From: an uncultured cyanobacterium
Lineage (GTDB): Bacteria > Cyanobacteriota > Cyanobacteriia > PCC-6307 > Cyanobiaceae
Assembly: GCA_903823115.1 (NCBI GenBank)
Contig: CAIJRN010000018.1
Span: 1-64,000 of the forward strand
Direction of reading: 5' to 3'
DNA length: 64,000 bases
Part shown: one piece after another, positions 48,991 to 58,616 of the stretch
Position numbering within the stretch: position 1 is the first letter of the stretch
How the letters are laid out: each line of letters starts with the position of its first letter
Translations under genes and position numbers: made by a program
Notes under the pieces: model-generated
Told to the model about the DNA's origin: nothing
Seen by the model: only the letters and a program-made list of their open reading frames with translations
Databases searched by the model: none

Positions 48991-50181
48991 ATGAAGCCTC
49001 TTCTTCCTTCCAGCCCCCCAACCGCTTCGATGGCCCACCCCCAACTGGTTTCTGCCCCCCGGCTCGCCGCCCGTCGGGGTGCCTGGCTGGCCCTGGTCCT
49101 CGGCAGTCTGCTGTCGGGCTGCTCGCTGGCGCCGTCCTTCCCGGGCCTGGGGCGCGAAGCCCCGCCGAGCCGGCTGCGGGAAACGCCGGTGAGTCCCCTG
49201 TTGCCCAGTGGCGGCAATGTGATCGTCAAGGCGGTGGAGAAGACCGGGCCAGCCGTGGTGCGCATCGACACCGTCAAGCGCCTGGTCAACCCGATGGGGG
49301 GGCTGTTCGGTCGCGGCCCGGCGATCCAGCAGCAGCAGGGACAGGGATCGGGCTTCATCATCGAGGCCGATGGCGTGGTGCTCACCAACGCCCATGTGGT
49401 CGAAGGTGCCAATGAGGTGAGCGTCACCCTGCCCGATGGCCGCAGCTTCACCGGCAAGGTGCTGGGAGCCGACCCGCTCACCGATGTGGCCGTGGTCAAG
49501 GTGGTCAGCTCCAATCTGCCGGTGGCTCCCCTGGGCGATTCCTCCAAGGTGCGGCCGGGGGAATGGGCGATCGCCATCGGCAACCCCCTCGGCCTCGACA
49601 ACACGGTCACCGCCGGGATCATCAGCGCCATCCAGCGCACCAATGCGGTGGGAGAGGGCCAGCGGGTGCCCTATCTGCAGACCGATGCCGCCGTCAATCC
49701 GGGCAACAGTGGCGGTCCGTTGATCAACGATCGCGGCCAGGTGATCGGCATCAACACCGCCATCCGCCAGGCTCCAGGGGCCGGCCTCAGCTTTGCGATC
49801 CCGATCAACACCGCCCGCCAGATCGCCGAGCAGATCCTGGCCCGCGGCTATGCCAGCCACCCGTACATCGGCGTGCGGCTGCAGGCCCTCACCCCCCAGC
49901 TGGCCCGGGAGATCAATGCCACCACCAACGCCTGCCGGCTGCCGGAGGTGAATGGTGTGGTGGTGGTGGATGTCATGCCGAACAGCCCGGCCGAGAAGGG
50001 CGGTCTCAAGCCCTGTGATCTGATCGAGAAGGTGGCCGGCAACACGGTGCGCAATCCCTCGGAGGTGCAGCTCGATGTCGATGGCGGCCAGGTGAACCGC
50101 CCCCTGGAGCTGACCGTGCGCCGCGACGGCAACCAGCAGAATCTGACCGTGCAGCCGGTGGAACTGCCCCACCAGAGTTGA
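48991..50181 (+). CDS. HtrA/Deg-family serine protease, predicted lipoprotein
   Basis: A 396-residue periplasmic protease. The catalytic triad is visible: TNAHVVEG (His), [12 protein letters not shown] (Asp) and [14 protein letters not shown] (Ser). One PDZ domain follows from [18 protein letters not shown] onward. A lipobox LLSGCSL ends the signal segment, so it is probably lipid-anchored. ATG 48991 follows a GAGG motif; ATG 49030 would give a shorter signal peptide. It is divergent from dnaA. Confidence 0.92.
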   Translation: MKPLLPSSPPTASMAHPQLVSAPRLAARRGAWLALVLGSLLSGCSLAPSFPGLGREAPPSRLRETPVSPLLPSGGNVIVKAVEKTGPAVVRIDTVKRLVNPMGGLFGRGPAIQQQQGQGSGFIIEADGVVLTNAHVVEGANEVSVTLPDGRSFTGKVLGADPLTDVAVVKVVSSNLPVAPLGDSSKVRPGEWAIAIGNPLGLDNTVTAGIISAIQRTNAVGEGQRVPYLQTDAAVNPGNSGGPLINDRGQVIGINTAIRQAPGAGLSFAIPINTARQIAEQILARGYASHPYIGVRLQALTPQLAREINATTNACRLPEVNGVVVVDVMPNSPAEKGGLKPCDLIEKVAGNTVRNPSEVQLDVDGGQVNRPLELTVRRDGNQQNLTVQPVELPHQS

Positions 50182-50897
50182 CTCCCTCCGAGACAGGGAC
50201 GCCGCCGCTGCGATCGGCGCCCGGCTCCCGCTCCAGCGCTGTCAGGCAGCGCCGTGAAGCCCCTTGCCGCCGCGATGGCCAACTGGTGGTGATGGCCCGC
50301 TGGCCCGCCCCAGGGCGCTGCAAGCGTCGCCTTGGCGCCAGCATCGGCATGGGGCGAGCGGCGCTGATCCAGGCCCGGCTCAGCGCCCATGTTTTGCAGG
50401 TGGCCAGGATCGCTGCGGCCGGCCATGGCCAGGAGCTGGTGCTGGCCGTGAGCGGCCTGGCCGATCGGGCCGCCAGGCGCTGGGGGCGAGAGCTGGGGGC
50501 GGAGCGGACCGTGCTGCAGGGCCAGGGCAGCCTGGGGGCCCGGTTGCAACGCCAGGTGGTCCGGGCCCAGCGCGAGGGTGCCCGGCGGGTGATCCTGATC
50601 GGCAGTGACCTGCCGGATCTGGGCAGCGATGACCTGATCGAGGCCTTCCAGCAGCTGGAGCGGCGACCGCTGGTGCTCGGCCCGGCCGGCGATGGCGGCT
50701 ATTGGCTGATCGGTCTGGGCAGCCGGAGCGCCCCTTGGCCGACCCTGTTCGCCGGCGCCGAGGAGGCAATCGGCTGGGGGGGGTGCCAGGTGCTGGCCCA
50801 GACCCTGGCGGCCGCCGCGGCCCTGGGATTGGAGCCCCACCTGCTGGCGACGCGCTCGGATCTGGATCGGGGCGTGGATCTGCGGCGCTGGCGTTGA
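50178..50897 (+). CDS. TIGR04282/DUF2064-type glycosyltransferase
   Basis: A 239-residue GT-A-like protein: VVMARWPAPGRCKRRLGAS matches the family start, GSDLPDLGSDDLIEAF the metal/sugar site and LGPAGDGGYWLIGL the donor site. The family is named for arsenosugar synthesis, but that function is uncertain here. The TTG start at 50178 overlaps the htrA stop. A 16-bp tandem duplication lies at its 3' end. Confidence 0.82.
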   Translation: MTPSETGTPPLRSAPGSRSSAVRQRREAPCRRDGQLVVMARWPAPGRCKRRLGASIGMGRAALIQARLSAHVLQVARIAAAGHGQELVLAVSGLADRAARRWGRELGAERTVLQGQGSLGARLQRQVVRAQREGARRVILIGSDLPDLGSDDLIEAFQQLERRPLVLGPAGDGGYWLIGLGSRSAPWPTLFAGAEEAIGWGGCQVLAQTLAAAAALGLEPHLLATRSDLDRGVDLRRWR

Positions 50898-50919
50898 ACC
50901 TTGCTGGCGTTGAACCTTG
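50888..50919 (+). repeat. perfect 16-bp tandem duplication
   Basis: CTGGCGTTGAACCTTG occurs at 50888-50903 and again at 50904-50919. It covers the stop codon of the DUF2064-type gene and supplies the TTG start of the next gene. Confidence 0.9.
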
Positions 50920-51678
50920 AGCTGCACCCCTGCCCCTGAAGCGATCACGGCCAGGCCCGCCACGGCGGCGTCCACAGCCGTTCTGGCGCCCCTGGAAGTC
51001 GTCATCGCCGTGCGCAACGAGGCCCGGGGTCTGCCGCCTTTGCTGGCCGACCTGGCCAGGGCGCCCCGGGGCCTGGTGCGGGATGTGCTGGTGATCGACG
51101 GCGGCAGCAGCGATGGCAGCCAGCGGCTGGCGCGGCTGGCGGGGGCCAGGGTGCATGCGGCCGAAGCGGGCCGGGGCCGGCAGCTGGCCGCGGGGGTCGC
51201 CGCCAGTGGCGCCCCCTGGTTGCTGCTGCTGCATGGCGATGCCCGATTGCCGTCCGACTGGTCTGAGCTGGTGGCTCGGGCGATGGCAGGCGGAGCGGCC
51301 ACGGCCTGGGCCTTCCGGCTGGCCATCGCCGGCGGCGATCCCCGGCTGCATCTGGTGGCCTGGGCGGCCAACGGCCGCAGCCGCTGGCGCCAGCTGCCCT
51401 ACGGCGATCAGGGCCTGCTGCTGGCCCGCAGCCTCCATGACGCCGCCGGCGGTGTCGCCCCCCTGCCGTTGATGGAGGATCTGGAGTTTGTGCTGCGGCT
51501 GCGGCGCCATGGGGCCATCCGGCTGCTGGCTGGGGCCCTGCGCGTCCAGGATCGGCGCTGGCGAGCCCTGGGGGTGTGGCGCACCACCTGGATCAACGCC
51601 CGCCTGCGCCGCCGCTGGCGGCGGGGCGAGGATCCCGTGCTGCTGGCTGCGGAGTACTACCGCCGTGGTGTCGGTTGA
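50917..51678 (+). CDS. TIGR04283-type glycosyltransferase
   Basis: A 253-residue GT2-family enzyme: EVVIAVRNEARGLPPLLADL begins the fold, VIDGGSSDGSQRLA is the nucleotide-binding site and LLLHGDARLP the DxD-type site. LMEDLEFVLRLRRHG is the acceptor motif. It follows the DUF2064-type gene by 19 bases, as is usual for this pair. The start is a TTG. Confidence 0.85.
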   Translation: MSCTPAPEAITARPATAASTAVLAPLEVVIAVRNEARGLPPLLADLARAPRGLVRDVLVIDGGSSDGSQRLARLAGARVHAAEAGRGRQLAAGVAASGAPWLLLLHGDARLPSDWSELVARAMAGGAATAWAFRLAIAGGDPRLHLVAWAANGRSRWRQLPYGDQGLLLARSLHDAAGGVAPLPLMEDLEFVLRLRRHGAIRLLAGALRVQDRRWRALGVWRTTWINARLRRRWRRGEDPVLLAAEYYRRGVG

Positions 51679-51712
51679 GCGCCATCGCCAGGTGCCAACG
51701 TCCCTCTGGCCC

Positions 51713-52240
51713 TCAGGGGGCGTACCAGAAGGCGCAGCGGCGCTGCAGTGGCTCCAGTTGCCAGCCCTGGGCCTCGTAGAAGCCCACCACCTCTGGATCG
51801 GCAAACAGGCTGACCCGATCGACCCCCATCGCCCGCAGTTGTTCGAGCACGTAGTGCATGATCTGCTTGCCCAGGCCGGCCCCCTGATACAGGGGATGGA
51901 CCGCGAGATCCCAGACCGTGGCATCGACCACGCCATCGCCGGTGCAGCGGGCGAAGCCGACCAGCTTGGGCAAGCGCTCGTCATGGCGCCAGAGACCCAC
52001 CTGTAGCAGGCTGTGCTGCAGGGCCTTGCGCACCCTCCTGAGCGGCCGGCGGCTCCAGCCGACGGCATCGCAGAGGGCCTCGAGTTCGATCAGATCGATC
52101 TCCCGCTCCAGGCTCAACACCAGGCTGAGCTCGGCCTTGAGTGTCGGGCAGAGCCGATGGGCCTCGCCATAGAGATGACGCAGCAACTCGGTGTTGTGCA
52201 GTCTGTGGGTCTGCGTCAAGGGGAATGGCGCTGGGGGCAC
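51713..52240 (-). CDS. GNAT-family N-acetyltransferase
   Basis: A 175-residue protein from GTG 52240. The C-terminal half is a GNAT fold: WDLAVHPLYQGAGLGKQIMH is the acetyl-CoA-binding motif and ADPEVVGFYEAQGWQ the final motif. The N-terminal half is divergent. The substrate is unknown. It is divergent from the alpha/beta hydrolase, with tandem repeats between them. Confidence 0.82.
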   Translation of the reverse strand: MPPAPFPLTQTHRLHNTELLRHLYGEAHRLCPTLKAELSLVLSLEREIDLIELEALCDAVGWSRRPLRRVRKALQHSLLQVGLWRHDERLPKLVGFARCTGDGVVDATVWDLAVHPLYQGAGLGKQIMHYVLEQLRAMGVDRVSLFADPEVVGFYEAQGWQLEPLQRRCAFWYAP

Positions 52241-52354
52241 GTCATCGGATAAGCAGTCTGACGATCCTGCCGGAAAGGGGAGGGTCTCGGGCAGCGTGAA
52301 CCGGCGGAACGGTAAACAGGTCAGCGGCAACAGCTGTCCTGGGAACGCGCTCGA

Positions 52355-52388
52355 GTGAACGCTGTCGTGTGAACGCTGTCGTGTGAAC
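52355..52388 (+). repeat. tandem 14-bp repeats
   Basis: GTGAACGCTGTCGT at 52355-52368 and 52369-52382, then GTGAAC at 52383-52388. Perfect copies. Confidence 0.9.
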
Positions 52389-52456
52389 CCAGTCAACTTG
52401 CCACGCCTCAGCTCCGGCATTCCGTCCACGCTTCACCGACTCGCCCCCCCTCCTCG

Positions 52457-52512
52457 CCCCCCCGTCAACGCCCCCCCCCGTCAACGCCCCCCGTCAACGC
52501 CCCCCGTCATCG
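52457..52512 (+). repeat. C-rich minisatellite, four units
   Basis: Units of C(6-9)GTCAACG start at 52457, 52471, 52487 and 52500 (the last has GTCATCG). Long C-runs make slippage likely. Confidence 0.88.
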
Positions 52513-52541
52513 CCCAGACCGCTACGAGCCCACCAGCCCCC

Positions 52542-53519
52542 ATGGCCAGCAACGCCGCCAGCCCCCTCCCGGACGGCCCTGGAGCCAGCGCCACCCGGGA
52601 GGCCTTGAACGACGATGCCGAGGCACCGCTGGTCGGCTCTCTCCAGACCGGCAGCCCCCAGGCCGGCGATCCCCAGGCTGAACAACGGCAGGAGAGCGTC
52701 CCCGGGAAGCGTGCCTCAGGAAACAGTGACTCCGAGAACGTTCACCCCGAAAACAGGGATCTGTTGCTCGTCGGCGTCCATGGCTGGCTGTTGTCCGGGC
52801 GGCTCTGGACGCCATTGGCCGCCGAGCTGGCCCCCCTGCGGCAGTTCTGGTGCCCGGATCTGCCGGGATTCGGCCAGCGGCCCAGGCCCAGGGGCCTGCA
52901 GGCCAGCCTGGCCAGCTACGGCCGCTGGCTGGCGGCGGCGGTGCGCGAACGGGCCGACGGTCGGCCGGTGGTGCTGATCAGCCATTCCCTCGGTGGCAGC
53001 ATCGCCCTGCACAGCGCCAGGCATCTCGGCGGCCAGCTGCGGGGTCTGGTGCAGATCGCCGCCGGTGGTGGTGTCTACCAACCCCGCCCCTTTGCCCTGC
53101 TGCGCCGGGTCGGTGCCACCGTTGTGCAGTGGCGCCCGCGCTGGCTGGCGGAGCTGCCGGGCACCGAGGCGATCCGCTCGCCCTTGCGCGCCGAAGCCCG
53201 CGCCGCCCAGGGGCTGCTGGCCTGCAGCACCAACCGGGGGGCCGTGCGCCAGCTGCCCTTGATCACCAGCCAGCTGGCCGTGCCCAGTCTCTGGATCAGC
53301 GGCAGCCGCGATCGGGTCATGGAACCCCGCTATGTGCGCCACCTGGCCAGCTTCACGCCCTTGCATCGGCTGCATTCACTCGAGGGGGCAGGCCATCTGC
53401 CGATGCATCAGTGCCCCCAGGAGCTGGCCCAGGTGATCGAATCCTGGCTGCAGGAGGACGTTCCGCTCAGCGGCGCCTTCCCGGGCGCGACAGCGGCAAA
53501 CGAAGACACGACGGCGTGA
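52542..53519 (+). CDS. alpha/beta hydrolase
   Basis: A 325-residue protein. A disordered head of about 70 residues precedes the fold. LLVGVHGWLLSGRLW is the oxyanion region, VVLISHSLGGSIAL the nucleophile elbow (Ser) and LEGAGHLPMHQCPQ the catalytic His region; SGSRDRVM holds the acid. The substrate is unknown. ATG 52542 is chosen because the frame upstream runs through repeats. Confidence 0.8.
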   Translation: MASNAASPLPDGPGASATREALNDDAEAPLVGSLQTGSPQAGDPQAEQRQESVPGKRASGNSDSENVHPENRDLLLVGVHGWLLSGRLWTPLAAELAPLRQFWCPDLPGFGQRPRPRGLQASLASYGRWLAAAVRERADGRPVVLISHSLGGSIALHSARHLGGQLRGLVQIAAGGGVYQPRPFALLRRVGATVVQWRPRWLAELPGTEAIRSPLRAEARAAQGLLACSTNRGAVRQLPLITSQLAVPSLWISGSRDRVMEPRYVRHLASFTPLHRLHSLEGAGHLPMHQCPQELAQVIESWLQEDVPLSGAFPGATAANEDTTA

Positions 53520-53589
53520 TCAGAGGCAGCGGCTCGAGACTCTCTGGATCAAGGTCCGTGCCGCTGGGGTGCCAGGGGGGAGCCAGGGC

Positions 53590-55392
53590 TCAGAGCGAGG
53601 CCAGCCCTTTCTCCTGAAGGTCTGCCAGTTCGGCATACAGCCCGCCGGCGGCCCGCAACTGCCGATGGGTGCCCTGCTCGATCAGGCGTCCGCGCCGCAG
53701 CACCAGGATGCGATCGGCCGCTTCGACGGTGGCCAGACGATGGGCGATCACCACGGCGGTGCGCTCGTGCAGCAGCCGATCAAGATCGTGTTGCAGGGTG
53801 GCTTCGGTGGAGGGATCCAGGAAGGCGGTGGCCTCATCCATCACCAGCACCGAGGGGTCGCGGATCGCCACCCTGGCCACCGCCAGCAGCTGCCGTTCGC
53901 CGGAAGAAAGATTGCCGCCGCGCTCGCGCAGCTGGCTGTCGAGGCCGGCGTCGAGGCGCTGCAGCAACGGATCCAAGCCCAGGTCATGGCACAGCTTCGC
54001 CAGCTCCTGATCACTGATCTCGGCATCGAGGCGCAGGTTGTCGGCCACATTGCCGCTGAACAGGAACGTGTCCTGCAGCACCACCCCCAGCCGTTGGCGC
54101 AGGGTGGCGATCGGCAGCTCGCGGATGTCGATGCCATCGAGCAGGATGCGGCCCCGCTGGGGCTCATAGAGGCGGCAAAGCAGCCGGATCACGGTGGTCT
54201 TGCCGGAGCCGGTCGGACCGACCAGGGCGACGTGCTCGCCCGGGGCGATCTCGAAGGAGAGATCTTCGAGGATCGGATCGTCGCTGCGGTAGGCAAAGCT
54301 GACGTTCTCGAAGCTGACGGCGCCGGGGCTGCGGCGTTGATCGCCGCTCAGCTGGGCCGCCGGCGAACGGCGCTGGCGCGGCAGTTCCTGGATCTCGATC
54401 GGCTCCTCCAGCAGTTCGCCGATGCGCTCCACCGCCGTCAGTCCGCCCTGGATCTGGGTGAAGCGCTCCGCCAGCTGGCGCAGGGGATCGAACAGGCGCT
54501 GGGAAAACAGGATGAAGGTGGTGAGCGTGCCCAGATCGATCAGCCGGCTGGTGACCATCCAGCCCCCCAGGGCCAGCACCACGGCGATCGCACCGAGGGC
54601 CACCCACTCGATGAAGGCGGAGATGGCGCTGTCGTACAGGATCGTGCCCGTGACCGCCTGGCGATAGGCATCGTTGGTGCGGGCAAAGCGGGCGCTGTTG
54701 GTGGCCTCGCGCCGATACATCTGCACCACCTCCAGGCCCTGGAGGTTTTCCTGCAGGTCCGCATTGAGCTGCCCCAGCTCTTCGCGCACCCGGTAATTGG
54801 CCAGCCGATAGCGCTTCTGCAGCCAGAGGATGCCCCAGGTGACCGGCAGCTGGGTGAACAGCAGCAGCAGCCCAAGGCGCCATTCGATGCTGATCATCGT
54901 GATCGCGATCACCAGCAGCGACACCAGATCGGCGAGCACCCCGACCGCCCCACTGCCGAACACCTCAGCCAGGGCTTCGACATCACTGGTCAGGCGGGTG
55001 AGCAGCTTGCCGACGGGGGTGCGGTCGTGGAAGCGCAGCGACAGCTGCATCGCATGGCGGAACAGATCGGTGCGGATGCGGGCGGTGAGCCGCTGGCCGA
55101 CCACCTGCACGTTGTAGATCTGCGTGCCCTGCAGGGCCAGGCGCACCAGCACCGCCAGCAACAACAGGCCGACGAGCAGCTTGAGAGCTGCGGCCGGTGC
55201 CACGCCTTGGAGCCAGGGCAACACCGAAGGCTCGTGGCGCAACACTGAAATCGCCTGGCCCACCAGCACCGGCTGGATGGCTCCGGCAAAGGCCAGGGGT
55301 ACCAGCAGAAAGAGGGAGAGCAGCAACCGGCGGCGATCGCGGCCCAGATAGGGCAGGAGGCGCTGCAGCCTGACGCGATCGAGGGAGGCCAT
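53590..55392 (-). CDS. ABC transporter, fused permease and ATPase
   Basis: A 600-residue half-transporter with six N-terminal spans and a C-terminal ATPase: Walker A ALVGPTGSGKTTVIR, signature NLSSGERQLL and Walker B LVMDEATAFLD. It resembles multidrug/lipid exporters, which work as dimers. The substrate is unknown. Its start overlaps the hisG stop by 1 base. Confidence 0.92.
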   Translation of the reverse strand: MASLDRVRLQRLLPYLGRDRRRLLLSLFLLVPLAFAGAIQPVLVGQAISVLRHEPSVLPWLQGVAPAAALKLLVGLLLLAVLVRLALQGTQIYNVQVVGQRLTARIRTDLFRHAMQLSLRFHDRTPVGKLLTRLTSDVEALAEVFGSGAVGVLADLVSLLVIAITMISIEWRLGLLLLFTQLPVTWGILWLQKRYRLANYRVREELGQLNADLQENLQGLEVVQMYRREATNSARFARTNDAYRQAVTGTILYDSAISAFIEWVALGAIAVVLALGGWMVTSRLIDLGTLTTFILFSQRLFDPLRQLAERFTQIQGGLTAVERIGELLEEPIEIQELPRQRRSPAAQLSGDQRRSPGAVSFENVSFAYRSDDPILEDLSFEIAPGEHVALVGPTGSGKTTVIRLLCRLYEPQRGRILLDGIDIRELPIATLRQRLGVVLQDTFLFSGNVADNLRLDAEISDQELAKLCHDLGLDPLLQRLDAGLDSQLRERGGNLSSGERQLLAVARVAIRDPSVLVMDEATAFLDPSTEATLQHDLDRLLHERTAVVIAHRLATVEAADRILVLRRGRLIEQGTHRQLRAAGGLYAELADLQEKGLASL

Positions 55393-56114
55393 CAGGAGAT
55401 CAGCCCGGCCGGCTGGATCGTGCCGTTGGCTGCGCCGGCCCCGGCCACAACGCCAGCGGCGCTGACAGCGCCGAGATGCTCGACGATCGAGCGCAGGCGG
55501 CCGCCATCGATGCGCAGGGCCAGGGGATGGCCGATCAGACGGGCGGTGCTGTGGAACAGATCTTCGATGGCCACCAGGCCGTTGTCACGCAGGGTGCGCC
55601 CGGTGGCGACCAGATCGACGATGGCTTCGGAGATGCCCGTGAGCGGGCCCAGCTCGACCGAGCCGGTGAGATGAATCAGCTCCACCGGCAGATCGAGGGC
55701 CTCGAAATAGTCCTGGGCGCAGCGGGTGAATTTGCTGGCGACGCGGCAATGGGCCGGCAGATCGAGGCCGCGGCGATAGCCGCTGCTGGCCTGGACGGCC
55801 ACGGCCATGCGACAGCCGCCGAAACCGAGATCCAGCAGCTGGGCCACCGGCAGCCGGTGCTCCCGCAACACGTCGTAGCCGACGACGCCGAGCTGGGCCT
55901 GGCCGTAGGCCACGTACACCGGCACATCGGCGTTGCGCACCAACAGGGCCCGGGCGTTGCCACAGGCACTGGGCACCATCAGCAGACGGTTATCGGGATC
56001 GAGCAGGGTCGAAAAATCAAGGCCGGCCGCGGCGAATCGACGCACCGAATCCTTGAGCAGGGCCCCTTTGGCCAGGGCAACGGTGATGACCGGCTCGGAG
56101 GCAGCGGTGATCAT
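55392..56114 (-). CDS. hisG: ATP phosphoribosyltransferase, short form
   Basis: First step of histidine synthesis. The 240-residue short form ([46 protein letters not shown]) requires a HisZ regulatory partner, which is not in the window. Confidence 0.95.
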   Translation of the reverse strand: MITAASEPVITVALAKGALLKDSVRRFAAAGLDFSTLLDPDNRLLMVPSACGNARALLVRNADVPVYVAYGQAQLGVVGYDVLREHRLPVAQLLDLGFGGCRMAVAVQASSGYRRGLDLPAHCRVASKFTRCAQDYFEALDLPVELIHLTGSVELGPLTGISEAIVDLVATGRTLRDNGLVAIEDLFHSTARLIGHPLALRIDGGRLRSIVEHLGAVSAAGVVAGAGAANGTIQPAGLIS

Positions 56115-56144
56115 GGGAACGGTGCCGCAAACCGGACTTTAACG

Positions 56145-56909
56145 ATGCAACCGAACCCGAAGGCGGCCACGGCCCTGGAGCTGGCCCTGATCCCCGTGCT
56201 GCAGGACAACTATGTCGCTGTGCTCTGGCGCGACGGACTGGCCGCCGTGGTCGATCCGGCCGTTGCCGAGCCGGTGATCGCCTGGCTGGAACAGCGGCAT
56301 CTGAATCTGGTGGCCGTGCTGCAGACCCACCACCACAGCGATCACATCGGTGGCACTCCGGCCCTGCTGCACCGCTGGCCCACGGCCGAGGTGGTGGCCA
56401 GCGGCGCCGACCGGGAGCGGATTCCCTTCCAGAGCAGGAGCGTGGCTGAAGGGGATCACTTCCAGCTGCTGGGGCGCTCCGTGGAGGTGCTGGAGGTGCC
56501 AGGTCACACCCGCTGCCATCTCGCCTATCACCTGCCGGCCCAGGCGGGCGAGGGCGCCGAACTGTTCTGCGGCGACACCCTGTTCGCCGGCGGTTGCGGT
56601 CGCTTGTTCGAAGGCACGCCCGAGCAGATGCACCAGGCCCTGCAAAGGCTCACGGCCTTCGATCCCAGCACCCGGGTCTGGTGCGCCCACGAGTACACCG
56701 AAGGCAATCTGCGCTGGGCCGCCGCTGAGGCCCCTGACAATGCCGCGATTGCGGCGCGGCTGGCGGCGGTACGCCAGCAACGGGCCCGCGGTGAGGCGAC
56801 GATCCCCAGCAGCGTCGCCCTGGAGCGGGCCACCAACCTGTTCGTGCGCAGCGCTGACGCCAGCGAACTGGCCCGGCTACGGGCCAGCAAGAACACCTAC
56901 AGGGGTTGA
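56145..56909 (+). CDS. gloB: hydroxyacylglutathione hydrolase
   Basis: Glyoxalase II, 254 residues. The metal site THHHSDHIGG and ligands in VPGHTRCH, FCGDTLFAGGCGR and WCAHEYTEGN are intact. It detoxifies methylglyoxal with glyoxalase I. The 3' end overlaps the next reverse gene by 13 bases. Confidence 0.93.
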   Translation: MQPNPKAATALELALIPVLQDNYVAVLWRDGLAAVVDPAVAEPVIAWLEQRHLNLVAVLQTHHHSDHIGGTPALLHRWPTAEVVASGADRERIPFQSRSVAEGDHFQLLGRSVEVLEVPGHTRCHLAYHLPAQAGEGAELFCGDTLFAGGCGRLFEGTPEQMHQALQRLTAFDPSTRVWCAHEYTEGNLRWAAAEAPDNAAIAARLAAVRQQRARGEATIPSSVALERATNLFVRSADASELARLRASKNTYRG

Positions 56910-58015
56910 GGGCTGGCGATCATCCGCACCGGCTGGGCGCCTGGATAGAGCAGGGCCCCCTGTCCCGGACGGACCCGCACTTCGCAGGTCAGGCCTGGGG
57001 AGTGGTCCTGCTCCAGCGGCAGCCGCAGTCGCAGCGTGCAGTCCCCGCAGGCGACCCGATACAGCCAGCTGTGGCCCAGGAATTCCCGCCCCAGCACCCG
57101 ACAGCGGCCATCAGCCTGGGGCAGGAGCTCCAGGCCATCGGCGGCCAGCAGCAGCTGTAACGCGCCGCTGGCCGGCAGCGGCGCGGAGTCCAAGGCGAAG
57201 GGACCCAGCTCGCTGAGCAGGCGATCGCCCTGGCGCTGAACCGGCAGCAGATTGGCCTGCAGCACGAAGCGCCCCACAAAGGCCGTCGCCGGCCGTTGCA
57301 CCAGCTCCAGCGGGGTGGAGCACTGATCCAGCTGGCCGTCGCGCAACACCGCCACCCGATCGCAGATCGCCATCGCCTCTTCGGGATCGTGGGTGACCAT
57401 CAGGGCACTGGCGCCGCATTCGGCCAGGACTGCCGGCAGCTCGCTGCGCAGGCGCAGGCGCACCTCGACATCGAGATTGGAGAAGGGCTCATCGAGCAGC
57501 AACACCGAATTGCCAGGGGCCAGGGCGCGGGCCAGGGCCAGCCGTTGCCGCTGGCCGCCCGAAAGCTCATGGGGATAGCGACGCTCCAGGCCTGTGAGGC
57601 CCAGAAGCTCCAGCAGCCAGCCAGCCCGGTTGCGGTCGTCGCCGGGTTTGAGTCCAAAGCAGACATTGGCCCAGGCATCGAGATGGGGGAACAGGGCGTA
57701 GTCCTGAAACACCATGCCGATGCCACGGCGCTCCGGAGCCAGCCAGCGCTGTTCACCCGCCACCTCGCGGCCATGGATCCGCACCGTTCCCCGCGACGGT
57801 CGCTCGAAACCGGCGATCAGACGCAGCAGGGTGGTCTTGCCGCAGCCGGAAGGCCCGAGCAGGCCGATCAGCTCCCCCGGCGCCAGGCTCAGATCCAGAC
57901 CCCGCAACGTCCAGGAGCCTGGGGCGGCACTGGGATAGCGATGCCAGAGATCGCGCAATACCACCGGATCGCCGTCGGCCAGGGCCCCAGAGATGGCGGA
58001 GGAAGCGACAGGCAT
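56897..58015 (-). CDS. ABC-transporter ATPase with TOBE-like tail (FbpC/PotA type)
   Basis: A 372-residue ATPase: Walker A LLGPSGCGKTTLLR, Q-loop MVFQDYALFPHL, signature LSGGQRQRLALAR and Walker B LLLDEPFSNLD. About 130 residues beyond the nucleotide domain resemble TOBE domains of ferric-iron or polyamine importers. No permease is adjacent, so the substrate is undetermined. The ATG at 58015 is preferred to a frame extension. Confidence 0.88.
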   Translation of the reverse strand: MPVASSAISGALADGDPVVLRDLWHRYPSAAPGSWTLRGLDLSLAPGELIGLLGPSGCGKTTLLRLIAGFERPSRGTVRIHGREVAGEQRWLAPERRGIGMVFQDYALFPHLDAWANVCFGLKPGDDRNRAGWLLELLGLTGLERRYPHELSGGQRQRLALARALAPGNSVLLLDEPFSNLDVEVRLRLRSELPAVLAECGASALMVTHDPEEAMAICDRVAVLRDGQLDQCSTPLELVQRPATAFVGRFVLQANLLPVQRQGDRLLSELGPFALDSAPLPASGALQLLLAADGLELLPQADGRCRVLGREFLGHSWLYRVACGDCTLRLRLPLEQDHSPGLTCEVRVRPGQGALLYPGAQPVRMIASPQPL

Positions 58016-58076
58016 GGCAGGCGCTGGGGGGAGTGAGCGGAACGGACATAGGCTCGTCGGGTCATCTTCCAATGTC

Positions 58077-58472
58077 ATGAGCAGCCAGCCGACGGCCGTC
58101 AACACCGATGCCGCACCGGCGCCGGTGGGGCCCTACAACCAGGCGGTCAGGGCCGGCAACGTCCTCTATTGCTCCGGTCAGATCGCCCTGGATGCGGCCA
58201 GCGGAGCGATGGTGGGAGCGGGAGATGTGGAAGCAGAAACCCACCAGGTGCTGCGCAACCTGGAGGCGGTGCTGAAGGCGGCCGGTACCGGCCCCCAACG
58301 GGTGGTGCGCACCACGGTGTTTCTGGTTGATCTGGCCGATTTCGCCCGGGTGAATGCCATCTATGCCGAGGTGTTCGGCGAAGGGGTCTCTCCCGCCCGG
58401 GCCTGCGTCCAGGTGGCGGCGCTGCCGAAGGGGGCGAAGGTGGAAATCGATGCCATCGCCGTGCTCGATTGA
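58077..58472 (+). CDS. ridA: RidA-family reactive imine/enamine deaminase
   Basis: A 131-residue YjgF/RidA protein. PVGPYNQAVRAGNVLYCSGQ and SPARACVQVAALPKGAKVEID carry the conserved ring-binding Arg and Glu. It clears 2-aminoacrylate-type intermediates. The ATG at 58077 gives the conserved N-terminus. Confidence 0.93.
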   Translation: MSSQPTAVNTDAAPAPVGPYNQAVRAGNVLYCSGQIALDAASGAMVGAGDVEAETHQVLRNLEAVLKAAGTGPQRVVRTTVFLVDLADFARVNAIYAEVFGEGVSPARACVQVAALPKGAKVEIDAIAVLD

Positions 58473-58616
58473 AGCGCCGGCGACGCCAACAACGCACCCG
58501 ATCAGCAGGTTGGTTTCATCACCAAATGAGCATCCTCTGATCAACCAGCTTCACGACTGTGCCCCGGTGGCATCGGTACCAACTTTGCGTCAATCTGGCC
58601 CGTACAGCGAGCCTTC

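Larger units (their letters stand above)
52241..52541. other. repeat-rich divergent spacer
   Basis: It holds two 14-base copies of GTGAACGCTGTCGT (52355-52382) plus a partial third. Four C-rich units of the type CCCCCCGTCAACG follow at 52457-52512. It is probably non-coding; the frame from GTG 52383 would translate it as a Pro-rich head of the hydrolase. Confidence 0.55.

Noticed and set aside
47516-49030. Replication origin next to dnaA
   Set aside because: No cluster of TTATCCACA-type boxes or AT-rich unwinding region was seen in the neighbouring gaps.
50178-51678. Arsenosugar synthesis as the proven function of the two glycosyltransferase-like genes
   Set aside because: The names derive from family labels only, and no arsenic methyltransferase or radical SAM partner is next to them.
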